Notes: generated from the sequence alone by a model not told the origin. 64,000 bases of DNA from Luteimonas sp. BLCC-B24 (GCF_028550595.1 NZ_JAQQGN010000009.1:1-64000); one strand, 5' to 3'. Counted from the stretch's first letter, positions 17,080 through 26,337 are shown. Translations and numbers: made by a program.

Positions 17080-17790
17080 TCACGTCGCGGACGTGGCGGA
17101 GCGGCGACTCACCCAACCGTGGATGAGCCCGGCCTGGAAGAACGGCGTCGGCGTCTCGAATCCGCCGGCGGCGAGCATCGAAGCGACCTCGGCCGGTGGC
17201 AGCACGGCCACGTCGCGCGTATAGGCCTCGCGGATGCGCTGCAGGGCCTCGGGCGAGACGTCGGCGTTCGACATCATCCGCATCCATGCCGGAAGCAGCA
17301 CGGCATAGGCCGGCGACGTGGTGTCGAAGGCGAGATCGGAACTCGCCAGCAGCCCCCCGGCGCGCAGGCGCGCGGCGATGTCGGCGAAGAAGCGCACCCG
17401 CAGCGCCCGGTCCACGATGAATTGCGATACGAGAAAGCAGGTGGCCGCGTCGAACGGTGCCGCGGCCGGAAGCGTCTCGAGAAAGCCGTGGTGGAAGTGG
17501 CAGCGCCCGGCGAACCCCTCGGCCTCGGCGCGGGCGCGGCAGGCCTCGATCATGCCGCCGGACGGGTCGACCGCGACGAACTGCCAATCGGGAAAAGCCC
17601 TCGCCAGATGTGCCAGCTCCTGCCCCGTGCCCACGCCGACGCAGAGCACGCGGGCGGCCCGGGGCAGGTCGGACAGCAGCGGATCGAGCAGCAGGTACAT
17701 GCAGTCGCGGATGGCGGCGGTGTTCGCCCATTGCCGGTCGTAGCCGGGCGCCTGTTGGTCGAAGAGGGCGACGAGGTCGTCTTGCTGCAT
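17080..17790 (-). CDS. Class I SAM-dependent methyltransferase
   Basis: 236 residues. The Rossmann fold starts with RVLCVGVGTGQELAHLA (motif I), followed by FVAVDPSGGMIEACR (acidic loop) and RLRAGGLLASSDL. The substrate is unknown; the N-terminal FDQQAPGYDRQW resembles UbiE/COQ5-like small-molecule methyltransferases. ATG 17790 is preferred over GTG 17799 because AGAGG lies about eight bases upstream. Single gene. Confidence 0.88.
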   Translation of the reverse strand: MQQDDLVALFDQQAPGYDRQWANTAAIRDCMYLLLDPLLSDLPRAARVLCVGVGTGQELAHLARAFPDWQFVAVDPSGGMIEACRARAEAEGFAGRCHFHHGFLETLPAAAPFDAATCFLVSQFIVDRALRVRFFADIAARLRAGGLLASSDLAFDTTSPAYAVLLPAWMRMMSNADVSPEALQRIREAYTRDVAVLPPAEVASMLAAGGFETPTPFFQAGLIHGWVSRRSATSAT

Positions 17791-17911
17791 GGCGGGCACC
17801 TCTGTGTGGGGTCGTCTTCGATGCTAGCGAAGGCGTCAAGTGCGTCGCGCCGCGGCCGTGCCGCTGCGTGCTCGCCGTGCCCCGACGCAGGCCACTGCTG
17901 GAGCGCCGCCC

Positions 17912-17943
17912 GTCATGCCCGGGCGCACACGCCCGGGCACGAC
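17912..17943 (-). terminator. Strong hairpin after the S33 peptidase gene
   Basis: 14-bp stem with one mismatch (GTCATGCCCGGGCG/CGCCCGGGCACGAC) and a four-base CACA loop, located 25 bases past the stop of the leftward peptidase gene. It shares the GTCATGCCCG edge with the repeat at 19845, so it may be both terminator and member of a dispersed hairpin family. Confidence 0.65.
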
Positions 17944-17967
17944 CGTGCGTCCGGATGACGCGCGTCG

Positions 17968-19344
17968 CTACGGCGACGCGGGCTCCGTACAGCGCGCCGC
18001 GGGCTCGGTGCCGTCGAGAAACGCGGTGGTCGCCGCGACGAAGCAATGCGGCGCGACGTAGGCGAGCAGATGCGCGCCCGCGTCCACGGTGCTCATCCGC
18101 ACCGGCCCGATGCTGCGCAACGCCTCCACCTGGGCCAGCGCGCCGGCATACGGCGTATTGGGATCCAGGGTGCCGTGGACGACGAGCGTGGGCGGCAAGG
18201 CCGCCGGCATGCCGCCGAAGAAGCGGTCGCGCGGGTAGAGCGGCAACGCGGTCGCGGCGAGGAAGCCCGGGATCGGGCTGGTGAACAGGGCATCCTGCGC
18301 TTCCGCCTCCACGGTGGCGACATCGAGCCCACGTCGGTCGTTGTTCTCGGAGGCCGAAATCAGCATCACCAGCGGCAGCGAGGGCGGGGCATAGGGATCG
18401 GCCGTCAATCCGGAATGGATCGCCTGCAGATCGGCCAGTGCGTTCTGCAACGGCGTCGTGTCGTCGCGTGACAGGGCATCGAGGATCGCCGGTATGCGCG
18501 CACGCAACGCGGGGAAGTTGAGCAGCGCGCCCAGCGTGCGGCGCAGGTCGCCGCCGGGCACCCCGGCGCGCCATCCGGCGTTCGGGTCCCCCGCGAGCAG
18601 GGCCTGGTACGCCGCCACGCCGTCGGCACCGAGCAGTGCGCGCCCGACCGCGTCGACGACCGCCGTGCGATGGCTCAGATCCCAGTGCGCGGCCGATTCG
18701 GGCGGCACCAGCCCGTCGAGCACCAGGCCGTCGAGCGGGACCGGCGCCACCTGCAGCATCCGGAGCGCGAGCTGCGTGCCGTAGGACACCGCGTACACGC
18801 GCACCTCGCCCGCGCGGCGGTGGCGCGTGATCAACGTCGACAGATCCTGCGCGGCCTGGGTGATCGTGAACGCCGCGGTGCGCGCGGGCTCGGCATGCAA
18901 CGCGCCGATGCACGGACCCCATTCCTCGCCGGCCAGCGACACGCCGTCGGCGCTGTCGGTGGCTTCCTGCGCCGGGCACAGCCGGGTCGATCGGCCCGTG
19001 CCGCGGTGGTCGGGCAGCACGAGATCGTGATCGGGAAACGCCGCGCGGAAGGTCGCGAGCAGCGGATGGAACGCGACACCGGGCTCGCCCGGTCCACCCG
19101 CGATCAGCCACACCTCGCCCCGCCGCGCCCCGGGAGACGCGGCCGGAATGCGGCGCACGAAGACCTCGATCGCGCCCTCGTCGGGCGCCTCGTGCCGCAG
19201 CGGCAGCGCCTCACGCCGGCACGTGCTGCCCGCGAGCGCCGGATGCGCCGACGCATCCGCGCAGGCTTCGAACCGCTCGGCGGCCCATGTGGGCCCGCCG
19301 AGCCACGGCGCCAGGACGAAGCAGGCGAGAACGGACAGGCGCAT
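17968..19344 (-). CDS. Secreted alpha/beta hydrolase, S33 peptidase (tripeptidyl aminopeptidase-like)
   Basis: 458 residues from ATG 19344, where a signal peptide begins (MRLSVLACFVLAPWLGG, cleavage likely after TWAA). The oxyanion segment is GGPGEPG, the nucleophile elbow YAVSYGTQ, the acid VVHGTLDPNTP and the histidine DAGAHLL, the arrangement of S33 proline-iminopeptidase or tripeptidyl-peptidase hydrolases with a TAP-like C-terminus. Alanine replaces the first glycine of GxSxG. It probably degrades peptides or esters in the periplasm or outside the cell. Confidence 0.9.
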   Translation of the reverse strand: MRLSVLACFVLAPWLGGPTWAAERFEACADASAHPALAGSTCRREALPLRHEAPDEGAIEVFVRRIPAASPGARRGEVWLIAGGPGEPGVAFHPLLATFRAAFPDHDLVLPDHRGTGRSTRLCPAQEATDSADGVSLAGEEWGPCIGALHAEPARTAAFTITQAAQDLSTLITRHRRAGEVRVYAVSYGTQLALRMLQVAPVPLDGLVLDGLVPPESAAHWDLSHRTAVVDAVGRALLGADGVAAYQALLAGDPNAGWRAGVPGGDLRRTLGALLNFPALRARIPAILDALSRDDTTPLQNALADLQAIHSGLTADPYAPPSLPLVMLISASENNDRRGLDVATVEAEAQDALFTSPIPGFLAATALPLYPRDRFFGGMPAALPPTLVVHGTLDPNTPYAGALAQVEALRSIGPVRMSTVDAGAHLLAYVAPHCFVAATTAFLDGTEPAARCTEPASP

Positions 19345-19469
19345 GCGAGTGCTCGGGACGGCGGGTCTCGACCCTATCAATGGCGTCGAGACCGCACGCG
19401 CGCCGGAAGTCATGGGCGGCCGGCACCCGCGTCTCAGTCAGTGCGCCGCCCGCTCGCCACGCTGCGCCG

Positions 19470-19817
19470 ATGGAATGGCAGATCGACCCCTTGCTGCGTG
19501 AGGAGATCGCGGTGGCCCGGCGTGCGCCGAGGGCCATGCCGATGCGCTATGCGTGGCGCCGGAATGCCGAAGTGTGGCTGCTCGTGTGGGATGGGGAAAC
19601 CGTGGGCGCGGTGTATCCGGGCGGACGCTACTGGCTGCGCTGGCGACGGCGGGAACATGCCGGCACCGCTGCGTCATCAGCGCAGGCGCGGCGGTTCATG
19701 GCGCGCTGGCTCTACGCACGGCGTGATGCCGCGCCGCTGCTCGACGACGACCTGCCGCCGAAGACGCTGGTGCCGCTCGAGACCTTCCTGCGCGAGTACG
19801 AAACGCTCGAGTCATGA
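19470..19817 (+). CDS. Small conserved hypothetical protein
   Basis: 115 residues, soluble and basic, rich in Trp and Arg: MEWQIDPLLREEIAVARRAP, VWLLVWDGETVGAVYPGGRYWLRW, then an acidic end LLDDDLPPKTLVPLE. The pattern looks like a small beta-sheet protein. I do not recognise the family. ATG 19470 is the first start where composition becomes protein-like. Confidence 0.6.
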   Translation: MEWQIDPLLREEIAVARRAPRAMPMRYAWRRNAEVWLLVWDGETVGAVYPGGRYWLRWRRREHAGTAASSAQARRFMARWLYARRDAAPLLDDDLPPKTLVPLETFLREYETLES

Positions 19818-19844
19818 CGCGACCTGGGGCCTCTGGACACATCC

Positions 19845-19955
19845 GTCATGCCCGCGAACGCGGCACTCCCGCGTCTTCGAGCGATCGAGCCGGACGGCGC
19901 TGGATTCGCTGGCCGTACGGCTGTCGGGCCGCGCATCCGTGTTCACGGGAATGAC
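19845..19955. repeat. 111-bp element with GTCATGCCCG inverted ends
   Basis: Ends GTCATGCCCGCG (19845-19856) and CACGGGAATGAC (19944-19955) are inverted with 10 of 12 bases matching. An inner arm AACGCGGCACTCCCGCG follows the left end. Elements with GTCAT-CCCG / CGGGAATGAC ends are dispersed in many gammaproteobacteria. It lies between two convergent genes. Confidence 0.45.
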
Positions 19956-19983
19956 CCGCAGGAGCGGACCTGCGCGCACTGTC

Positions 19984-20352
19984 CTAGCGGCCGCGGGGCG
20001 GCTCGCAGCCCACGCCGTCGTCGTCGCGATCGAGATGCGGGCCGTAGCCCGGATCGCCCCGGTGCACCGGGGCGGCGCCGGCGGCGCGGGCTTCACCGCA
20101 ATTGCGGAACACGGGGTGCGCGCGCGATGGCGGCGCAGCGTGGGCCGGCCGCGCGGCGGGGCGCGGGGCCGGCGACGGGACGGGCGCGGGCGGCGGCGCA
20201 GCCGCGCGGTGGCAGTGATCGCCGCCGTTCGTGCGGTCGTTGTGGCAGCCGTGCCGGTCGAGGCCGCCGCCGTGCGCGTGAACGGTGCCGAGCACGGCCA
20301 TGCCGGTGAGCGCGCCGAGCACGGCATGGAGGCGTCGGGGCAGGGCAGGCAT
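19984..20352 (-). CDS. Secreted excalibur calcium-binding domain protein
   Basis: 122 residues. The signal peptide starts at ATG 20352 (MPALPRRLHAVLGALTGMAV, cleavage near VHA). The mature N-terminus has the His/Cys motif HGGGLDRHGCHNDRTNGGDH, then a Pro/Ala-rich linker, then an excalibur domain with FRNCGEARAAG and LDRDDDGVGCE. The DxDxDG loop should bind calcium, as in extracellular nucleases of this type. No catalytic domain is present. Confidence 0.85.
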   Translation of the reverse strand: MPALPRRLHAVLGALTGMAVLGTVHAHGGGLDRHGCHNDRTNGGDHCHRAAAPPPAPVPSPAPRPAARPAHAAPPSRAHPVFRNCGEARAAGAAPVHRGDPGYGPHLDRDDDGVGCEPPRGR

Positions 20353-20646
20353 GGCGGTCGGCAGGCGAGGGCTCACCTGCAGGCTTGCATCGTGCGTGCC
20401 ACGGGTGCGCGCCGCATGATGCGCAGGTGGTCCGAGCGCCCGGGCTGCTCGGGCATCTCGTGTCGTGGTGTTTCATCGGTCGGCTCCCGCGCCGCCCGGC
20501 TCGGCGCCGCGCGTCGCCCCTCGGGCCTGGGACGCGAAGCCGCGTCGTCCACCGCTGTTCTGCGCGCCTCTGCGGCCATGTTCGTATTCACCACCGCTCC
20601 GCACCTGCAGCGCTAGGGTCGCGCCTTCATCGATGAGGACGCCCCC
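20353..20646. other. Divergent intergenic region
   Basis: About 290 bases between two divergent secreted-protein genes. No further gene is supported. GAGGACG, twelve bases before 20647, serves as the ribosome binding site of the lipoprotein. Confidence 0.4.
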
Positions 20647-21390
20647 ATGAATCCGACGACTTCCCTGCTCGCGGCCGCGCTGGTGCTCGCGCTGGCGGCC
20701 TGCAACAACCAGGATCCTGCAAACGACACCACCGGCCTGTCGGTGGAGACCACGGCCACCGAGCAAGGCGTCGACCATGCGGAACGCGACGTCGAAACCG
20801 GCGACGCGGCCGAGCTGGCCGAACACGATCGCAGCGCGCTGCGCAGCGTCGCCGAACTCGATCGGCATCTGGTGGAGGCGGCGGAGACCGCCCTCGGGAA
20901 AGACGTCTCCGGCGGTGTGCGCGCGTTCGCCGAGGCCGTGCGGGACACCCATCGCCGCAATCGGGTCGCCACGCGCAATCTGCTCGACAGCGGTGTGCCG
21001 GGCAGCTACGCCGCCACCGCGGGCGACACCGCCGCGGTCACCGGCTCCAGTGCGCCGCAGGCACCGCGCGGTGACGCCGCCGGTGCGCTCGCGCCGCGCA
21101 GCGAGCGGGCCGAGTCGGAGACGGAGCACGATGTTGCGCTGACGGCCGAGAGCCGCGCGCTGCGCGAGCGCTATGCCGCCGCGCGCAGCCGGGTGTCCAC
21201 GCTCGACGGCGACGCCTTCACCCGCGCCTGGCTGACCGGCATCGTCGACGATCACGAAGCCGCGCTGGCGGATCTGGACACCCTGATTCCTGCGGCCACC
21301 GACGAAGACGTGGCGCGGCATCTGCAGCAGACCCGCACGTCGCTCGCCGAACACCTGGACACCGCACGCGCGCTGCAGGCTGCGCGCTGA
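20647..21390 (+). CDS. DUF4142-type lipoprotein
   Basis: 247 residues with a lipoprotein signal and lipobox LALAAC, so it is probably anchored in the outer or inner membrane facing the periplasm. The helical body (AELAEHDRSALRSVAELDRHL, VRAFAEAVRDTHRRN, WLTGIVDDHEAALADLD) has the ferritin-like helix pattern of DUF4142, with conserved His residues. An alanine- and glycine-rich spacer sits near residues 117-155. DUF4142 proteins are common in envelope-stress regulons; function unknown. Confidence 0.8.
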   Translation: MNPTTSLLAAALVLALAACNNQDPANDTTGLSVETTATEQGVDHAERDVETGDAAELAEHDRSALRSVAELDRHLVEAAETALGKDVSGGVRAFAEAVRDTHRRNRVATRNLLDSGVPGSYAATAGDTAAVTGSSAPQAPRGDAAGALAPRSERAESETEHDVALTAESRALRERYAAARSRVSTLDGDAFTRAWLTGIVDDHEAALADLDTLIPAATDEDVARHLQQTRTSLAEHLDTARALQAAR

Positions 21391-21511
21391 CCGCACGCAT
21401 CGCGTCGTGGCCTGCGCGCGGCGCGCGCGATGAATCCCCGTCGCCGATGACCGCCACGGCGCGGTGATCGCAAGGCCGCAACTTCGAGGCCCACCGTCCG
21501 AGGACACCGCA

Positions 21512-22492
21512 ATGCCAGAGTCCACCATGACCGCCATCGCCATCCGCGGTGGCACCGGCGCGGCCGATGCGCTGTATCCGGTCGAAGTCCCGCGTCCCGT
21601 GCCGGGGCCGGGCGAGGTGCTGATCCGCGTGCGTGCGGCCGGCGTCAACCGGCCCGACATCGTGCAGCGCCTCGGCAAGTATCCGCCGCCGCCCGGCGCG
21701 CCGGCCACGCTGGGCCTCGAAGTGGCCGGCGACATCGTGCACGGCGCCGGGCGCTGGAGGGAAGGCGACCGCGTCTGCGCCCTGCTCGGCGGCGGCGGGT
21801 ATGCCGACTACGCGGTCGCCGATGCGCGCCACGTGCTGCCGATGCCCGAAGGCCTGGACTGGGCGCAGGCCGCGGCACTGCCCGAAACCGTGTTCACCGT
21901 TTACGCCAACGTCTTCGAGCACGGCGCGTTGCAGCCGGGCGAATGGCTGCTGGTGCACGGGGCCACCTCGGGCATCGGCGTGGCCGCGATCCAGATGGCC
22001 AAGGCGGCCGGCGCCCGTGTCATCGCCTGCAGCCGCGGCGCCGACAAGGCCGCGCGCACGCGCGCGCTCGGCGCCGACGTGGCGGTGGATACGTCGACCG
22101 TGGACTTCGCGGCCATCGCGAACGAGCACGGCGGCATCGACGTGGCCCTGGACATGGTCGGCGCGCCCACGCTCGCGCGCACGCTCGAGGCGCTCAATCC
22201 GAAGGGCCGCATCGTCTACATCGCCGCGCTCGGTGGCCCGGTGCTGGAGGTGCCGGTGATGACGCTGATGCAGAAGCAGGCCGTGCTCACGGGATCGACG
22301 CTGCGCCCGCGCAGCGCGGACGAGAAAGCGCGCCTCGCCATCGCCGTGGAGCGGGTGGTCTGGCCGTGGATCGCCGAGGGCCGGGTGAACGCGATCGTCG
22401 ACCGCAGGTTTGCGCTGGCCGACGCCGCCGCGGCGCATGCGTATCTCGAAGCCGGCGCACACGTGGGCAAGGTCGTGCTGGAGGTCGGGTGA
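21512..22492 (+). CDS. NAD(P)H:quinone oxidoreductase, PIG3-type zinc-free MDR
   Basis: 326 residues. Medium-chain reductase fold: GroES-like N-terminus with RAAGVNRPDIVQR and GLEVAGDIV, then the NADPH-binding Rossmann motif GATSGIGVAAIQMAK. No zinc ligands are seen, typical for quinone oxidoreductases of the PIG3 (TP53I3) group. ATG 21512 is preceded by GAGG. Its stop overlaps the GTG start of the CIA30 gene by four bases (GTGA), so the two form a coupled operon, plausibly for redox stress. Confidence 0.92.
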   Translation: MPESTMTAIAIRGGTGAADALYPVEVPRPVPGPGEVLIRVRAAGVNRPDIVQRLGKYPPPPGAPATLGLEVAGDIVHGAGRWREGDRVCALLGGGGYADYAVADARHVLPMPEGLDWAQAAALPETVFTVYANVFEHGALQPGEWLLVHGATSGIGVAAIQMAKAAGARVIACSRGADKAARTRALGADVAVDTSTVDFAAIANEHGGIDVALDMVGAPTLARTLEALNPKGRIVYIAALGGPVLEVPVMTLMQKQAVLTGSTLRPRSADEKARLAIAVERVVWPWIAEGRVNAIVDRRFALADAAAAHAYLEAGAHVGKVVLEVG

Positions 22493-22995
22493 GCGCATCG
22501 CCGCCCCGCTTCGACATCGGCGCGGTGCCGGCGCACTGGGTGACGCTCGACGACGACGTGATGGGCGGGCACTCGCGCAGCCGGGTGACGCTGCGCGGCG
22601 GCGTGCTGGTGTTCTCGGGCACCACCTCGCTGGAGGACAACGGCGGCTTCGCGTCGATCCGTGCGCGCGGTGCATTCGACTTCGACGGTGCCCTGGGGCT
22701 GCGGCTGCGCCTACGCGGTGACGGGCGCCGCTACCAGCTGCGCCTCGCCACCGACGCGCGCCACCGCGGATCGAAAGTGTCGTGGCGTGGCGAGGTCGCC
22801 GCGCCCGCGGACACGTGGACGGACGCGGTCGTGGCGTTCGACCGGATGCAACCCACGTACCGCGGCACCGTCCTCGACGGGCCGGCGCTGATGCGTTCGA
22901 AGGTGGAAGACGTCGGTGTGCTGGTGGGTGACGGACGGGCGGGTCCGTTCATGCTGCAGATCGCGGGCATCGCACCCGTCCACGGCGTGTCTTGA
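22489..22995 (+). CDS. CIA30-family protein
   Basis: 168 residues from GTG 22489, with GGAGG upstream. Beta-sandwich of the CIA30 type: DDDVMGGHSRSRV at the start, FSGTTSLEDNGGFASIRA, then LRLRGDGRRYQLRLATD. Eukaryotic CIA30 (NDUFAF1) assists complex I assembly. The bacterial relatives have no defined role. Translational overlap with the quinone reductase suggests a shared process. Confidence 0.9.
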   Translation: MSASPPRFDIGAVPAHWVTLDDDVMGGHSRSRVTLRGGVLVFSGTTSLEDNGGFASIRARGAFDFDGALGLRLRLRGDGRRYQLRLATDARHRGSKVSWRGEVAAPADTWTDAVVAFDRMQPTYRGTVLDGPALMRSKVEDVGVLVGDGRAGPFMLQIAGIAPVHGVS

Positions 22996-23119
22996 ACACT
23001 CGCACGCGATCCCTCGATGCAGGGACTGCAGACGCCGGCGCCCCGCCCCGGCAGCGCGTCACCGCTGCCCGACGCGGCGCGGTCCACGGTCGCGCTTCCT
23101 CCCCCCGACGAGATCGATC

Positions 23120-23323
23120 ATGACCCACGCGAAAACCGGAAACGAAGGCGCGTTCGCCGACCAGACGGCCGAGGGGCCTTCGGATCACAGCGAAGGCCGC
23201 GGCAATCCCGGCCAGGGCCCGGAATCCCTGGGTGCCGACGATGGCGACGGTGGACACGACAAGGCCGGCTCGCCGTCGCGGCAGGGGCCGGTACCGGACG
23301 CGCCGGCCGACGACCACGACTGA
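23120..23323 (+). CDS. Small acidic, probably disordered protein
   Basis: 67 residues, strongly hydrophilic with many Gly, Asp, Pro and Ser (MTHAKTGNEGAFADQTAEGP and onward). No fold or family is recognised. Proteins of this composition occur in Xanthomonads among stress-induced small proteins; here only composition supports the call. GACGAGA upstream is a weak ribosome binding site. Confidence 0.45.
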   Translation: MTHAKTGNEGAFADQTAEGPSDHSEGRGNPGQGPESLGADDGDGGHDKAGSPSRQGPVPDAPADDHD

Positions 23324-23481
23324 TCGACGCCGGCGCCCTGCGCAGCGGATTGCGGGCTGAGCGCACCCGCGCATGTGGCGGGCGCGGCACGTGGTCTGCG
23401 CCTGCTGTCGGTGCCGCATCGCGGCGCGCTGAGCGAATGCATGCGCGGGGCCGCAAGCGTCAAGGGCGCCGGTGCCAGGCG

Positions 23482-23826
23482 TCAATCCTGCGGCGCCGCC
23501 TCCGCGCCGGGCTCCTCGTCCTCACCGCCGTGTCGCGCGTACCAGGCGGCATAGGGCGTCGTGCGCGCGAGGTGGCGGGTGTAGTCCGGTGCGCCGTCGG
23601 CCCACCAGACCGGTCCGCGTTCGCCGAGTGCGCGCTTGCCGGCATCGACCGCGCGCCTGGCTTCGGCGAGTGCGGCAGCATCGTCTGCGCGCTTCGCCGA
23701 CTTCACCGCGCGGCGCGCGTCCATCAAGGCAGCCACCAGGCGTTGGCGTTCGGCATCGGACAACCCGGGATCCGTCGCACGCCACAGGCGGCCGCGCACG
23801 ACCAGATAGCGCTGGTCCGGTGTCAT
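23482..23826 (-). CDS. Conserved hypothetical protein
   Basis: 114 residues beginning MTPDQRYLVVRGRLWRATDP, with a basic coiled helix (LVAALMDARRAVKSAKRA) and an aromatic end (GPVWWADGAPDYTRHLARTT, YAAWYARHGG). This short family is widespread in proteobacteria as an uncharacterised protein. The start at ATG 23826 fits the conserved beginning. The convergent gene upstream ends 158 bases away. Confidence 0.8.
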   Translation of the reverse strand: MTPDQRYLVVRGRLWRATDPGLSDAERQRLVAALMDARRAVKSAKRADDAAALAEARRAVDAGKRALGERGPVWWADGAPDYTRHLARTTPYAAWYARHGGEDEEPGAEAAPQD

Positions 23827-23987
23827 CAACGGCGGCCTGGCCCCGGTCACGGCATGCAGTATGGCGCGGCCGACGCGGCCCGATCGCCGCCGCGGCCGCA
23901 CGGATGCTTCACGGAATGCAAAGGCGCAGGCCGCGACGATCGGCGCCCCGGCCGCACGCGTGCGGCCCGTCTCTGCGAGGTGCACCG

Positions 23988-24584
23988 ATGACGCCGTCCT
24001 GTTCCGCAACACCCCACGCGCTGGTCCGGGCGCTCGCGCCGCTGCTCGCGGCAGTCGCGCTGGCGGCGTGCGCTCCGGATGCCGACGGTGCCGCCTCGGC
24101 CGACGCCGCCACGGCGCCCGCGCCCGCGGTGCAAACCGCCGACACGGACGCGCCGCCAACGCCGGCCTCCACGCCGGGCGCGGCAGCGGGTACGGTCGGC
24201 GGGGACGGCTCGGAGATCGTGCTGGAGGTGCTGACGGCGCAGGAACTCGGCGGCGCCGGGCTCGAAGGCGAACTCGCGTGCAGCTTCTCCGAAACCGGGG
24301 CCACGGGTCCGCTGCTGCACGCGATGGGCGCCGTCGCGTCCGACGCGCCGGCGCTGGGGGTGGTCAAGGTGGCCGGTTACATCGAGCCGATCCGCGCGCC
24401 GGGCGGCTTCGACGGCATGACCCGGAACCCGGTGTTCACCGGCCAGGGCAAGACGATCCGCATCGTCGAGACCGGCGCAGCGACTGCAGGCGGCGAGTCG
24501 CCACCGCGACCGGCCACGTTGACGTACCTGCGCGCCGATGGCGCCAGCCGCAGCTTCGACGGCCAGTGGCAGTGCGGTCCGTGA
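23988..24584 (+). CDS. Lipoprotein with META-like/adhesin-like beta domain, unknown function
   Basis: 198 residues. A long signal region ends in lipobox LAAC (AAVALAACAPDADG), followed by about 50 residues of Ala/Pro/Thr linker and a small beta-rich domain containing LEGELACSFSETG and RSFDGQWQCG. The paired cysteines (ACSF, WQCG) could form a disulfide across the domain. ATG 23988 has GCGAGG upstream. I do not recognise the family. Confidence 0.7.
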   Translation: MTPSCSATPHALVRALAPLLAAVALAACAPDADGAASADAATAPAPAVQTADTDAPPTPASTPGAAAGTVGGDGSEIVLEVLTAQELGGAGLEGELACSFSETGATGPLLHAMGAVASDAPALGVVKVAGYIEPIRAPGGFDGMTRNPVFTGQGKTIRIVETGAATAGGESPPRPATLTYLRADGASRSFDGQWQCGP

Positions 24585-24694
24585 GCGCACATCGCGCGCG
24601 CGCATGAACCCCTGCACAGGGCGCCACGTGTGCCTCGTGGTGCCCTGCGGTCCGACCGGCACGGTGACGCTGGCCGGCATCGCACGCGGCGATG

Positions 24695-25591
24695 TCAGCG
24701 TGCGGTCTTCACCGCGCCGGCGCCCGGGCCCGCCCCCAGTTCCGCACCGGTGAGCGGATCGGCGTCCGGCGCCGACGCGGTGCGGGCCGCGAATGCCTCC
24801 ACCGCTGCACGCTGGCGCTCGGTCAGCCCGACGCTCGCCGAGCCGTCGCCGCCGTCGACCGCCGCCTGCGCATCGCGATCCTCCACGCGCTCCCAGAGTT
24901 CGCCCGAGTTCCACGGGCCGCGGGCATCGCCCGGCTCGCCCTGGGACATGTCGAAGTAGACATCGGTGAAGGCCGGATCGCCCGGCAGCTTGCCCGGCGG
25001 GAAATTCGGCTGCATCGCATACAGGGCCTTCTCGAACGACTTCTGGTGCGCGACCTCGCGCGTCATCAGGAAGGTCAGCGCGTCCTTGATGCCGGGGTCG
25101 GTGGTGAGGTTGATCAGACGCTCGTAGACCATCTTGGCGCGCGCTTCGGCGGCGATGTTGGAGCGCAGGTCCGCGGCGGGCTCGCCGATCGTGTCGACGT
25201 AGGCCGCCGTCCACGGCACGCCGCTGGAGTTCACCAGCGCCGGTCCGTTGCCGTAGAGGATGGCCTGGGTCTGGCTGGTGCTGTTGCCGGTGAGATTGCG
25301 CATCTCCGCCATCTCGTCCATGCCTTCGGCGAGTTCGCCCTTGGCGCCCTTGTTGAGCATGGTGATGATGGAGCCGATGATCTCGAGATGGCTGAGTTCT
25401 TCGGTCGCGATGTCGAAGAACAGATCCTTGCGGCCCGGATCGTCTTCCGCCAGGGCCTGGGTGAAGTAGCGCATGGCCGCGGCGAGTTCGCCTTGCGGTC
25501 CACCGAACTGTTCGAGCATCAGCGTGGCGAGCTGCGGATTGCCGGCTTCGACGCGAACGGTGTACTGGAGCTTGCGGTTGTGCATGAACAT
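24695..25591 (-). CDS. Manganese catalase
   Basis: 298 residues. Ferritin-like four-helix protein that decomposes hydrogen peroxide at a di-manganese site. Ligands are visible in the helix segments ELAAAMRYFTQA, IATEELSHLEIIG, and later AEARAKMVYERL and TREVAHQKSFEKAL. The C-terminal ~60 residues are Ala/Gly-rich and variable. Start ATG 25591 (MFMHN) has AGGA upstream. Cytosolic peroxide defence. It lies near other general-stress genes rather than in an operon. Confidence 0.95.
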   Translation of the reverse strand: MFMHNRKLQYTVRVEAGNPQLATLMLEQFGGPQGELAAAMRYFTQALAEDDPGRKDLFFDIATEELSHLEIIGSIITMLNKGAKGELAEGMDEMAEMRNLTGNSTSQTQAILYGNGPALVNSSGVPWTAAYVDTIGEPAADLRSNIAAEARAKMVYERLINLTTDPGIKDALTFLMTREVAHQKSFEKALYAMQPNFPPGKLPGDPAFTDVYFDMSQGEPGDARGPWNSGELWERVEDRDAQAAVDGGDGSASVGLTERQRAAVEAFAARTASAPDADPLTGAELGAGPGAGAVKTAR

Positions 25592-25870
25592 CGGGATCGG
25601 TCCTCGTGCGTGGGGCGGCACATGCGCGCCGCCTTGCACGCTCCCTGTTTGCGGGTGACCGGCCGATGATCGCGTCCGGGATTCACGGCATCGGGTGCGC
25701 AAGCACGTCGCAGTGCCCCGGTGCGCCACACGGCACGCCGGCGCCGCGCGTCGGAAGCCGGCGATGCGCCCTGCAGAAACTCCCCGTCGGCCGTCGAGGC
25801 GGCGTCGCGGTTTCACGGCCCGCCGCCGGGCCGCCGTCGCACGGTGGACCCCCGCCTTCCGGAGCACGTG

Positions 25871-26110
25871 GTGCGTCCCTCGCGCTGTACGTTCGGCTAC
25901 GACCTGGCCCAGCGCCTGTGGGTGCTGACGGACGACGTCACGCACGCACAGCTCGGGACATTCGCGTGCCGGAGTTCCGAAGGCGCACGGCGAATGGTGG
26001 CCGAACTCGTCCGCGCAGGTGCGCGCGTGCGGTTGCGTGATGCCGACGGACGGTATCTCTCGCGCGACGCGGAGGCCGCCTGGCTGTCGGCACGTGCGGT
26101 GGATCGCTGA
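25871..26110 (+). CDS. Small DUF2188-like protein, paralogue A
   Basis: 79 residues. Core FGYDLAQRLWVLTDDVTHAQ, RRMVAELVRAGARVRLRDADGRY, a short strand-strand-helix-strand pattern. It is clearly related to the protein at 35335-35631 (YDMSQCLWVL, RIRNADGSY), both resembling DUF2188. GTG 25871 (or 25868) follows GGAG at about six bases; no ATG fits. Function unknown. Confidence 0.65.
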   Translation: MRPSRCTFGYDLAQRLWVLTDDVTHAQLGTFACRSSEGARRMVAELVRAGARVRLRDADGRYLSRDAEAAWLSARAVDR

Positions 26111-26310
26111 CGCGTTCCAGCGACCGTTGACGGGATCGGAGGATCACGCGTGCATGCGCGCAATGATCCGGTCCGCCGTCCGAGCGACATGGCGGTGCGT
26201 CACACCCGGAACGCTGCGGGCACACCATGCGGCACCGCGCGCTTCGGGCACGGCGAACGCGCGGGCGGGATGACACGGCTGACGCCGTGTTCGTTCGCGC
26301 GATTACCGCG

Positions 26311-26337
26311 GCGCTGCACGCGTGATGCGTGCAGCGC
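26311..26337. terminator. Strong hairpin downstream of the PPOX stress gene
   Basis: Perfect 11-bp stem GCGCTGCACGC/GCGTGCAGCGC with GTGAT loop. It lies about 70 bases past the end of the leftward PPOX-fold gene and 200 bases past a rightward gene, so it could terminate either. Confidence 0.6.
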
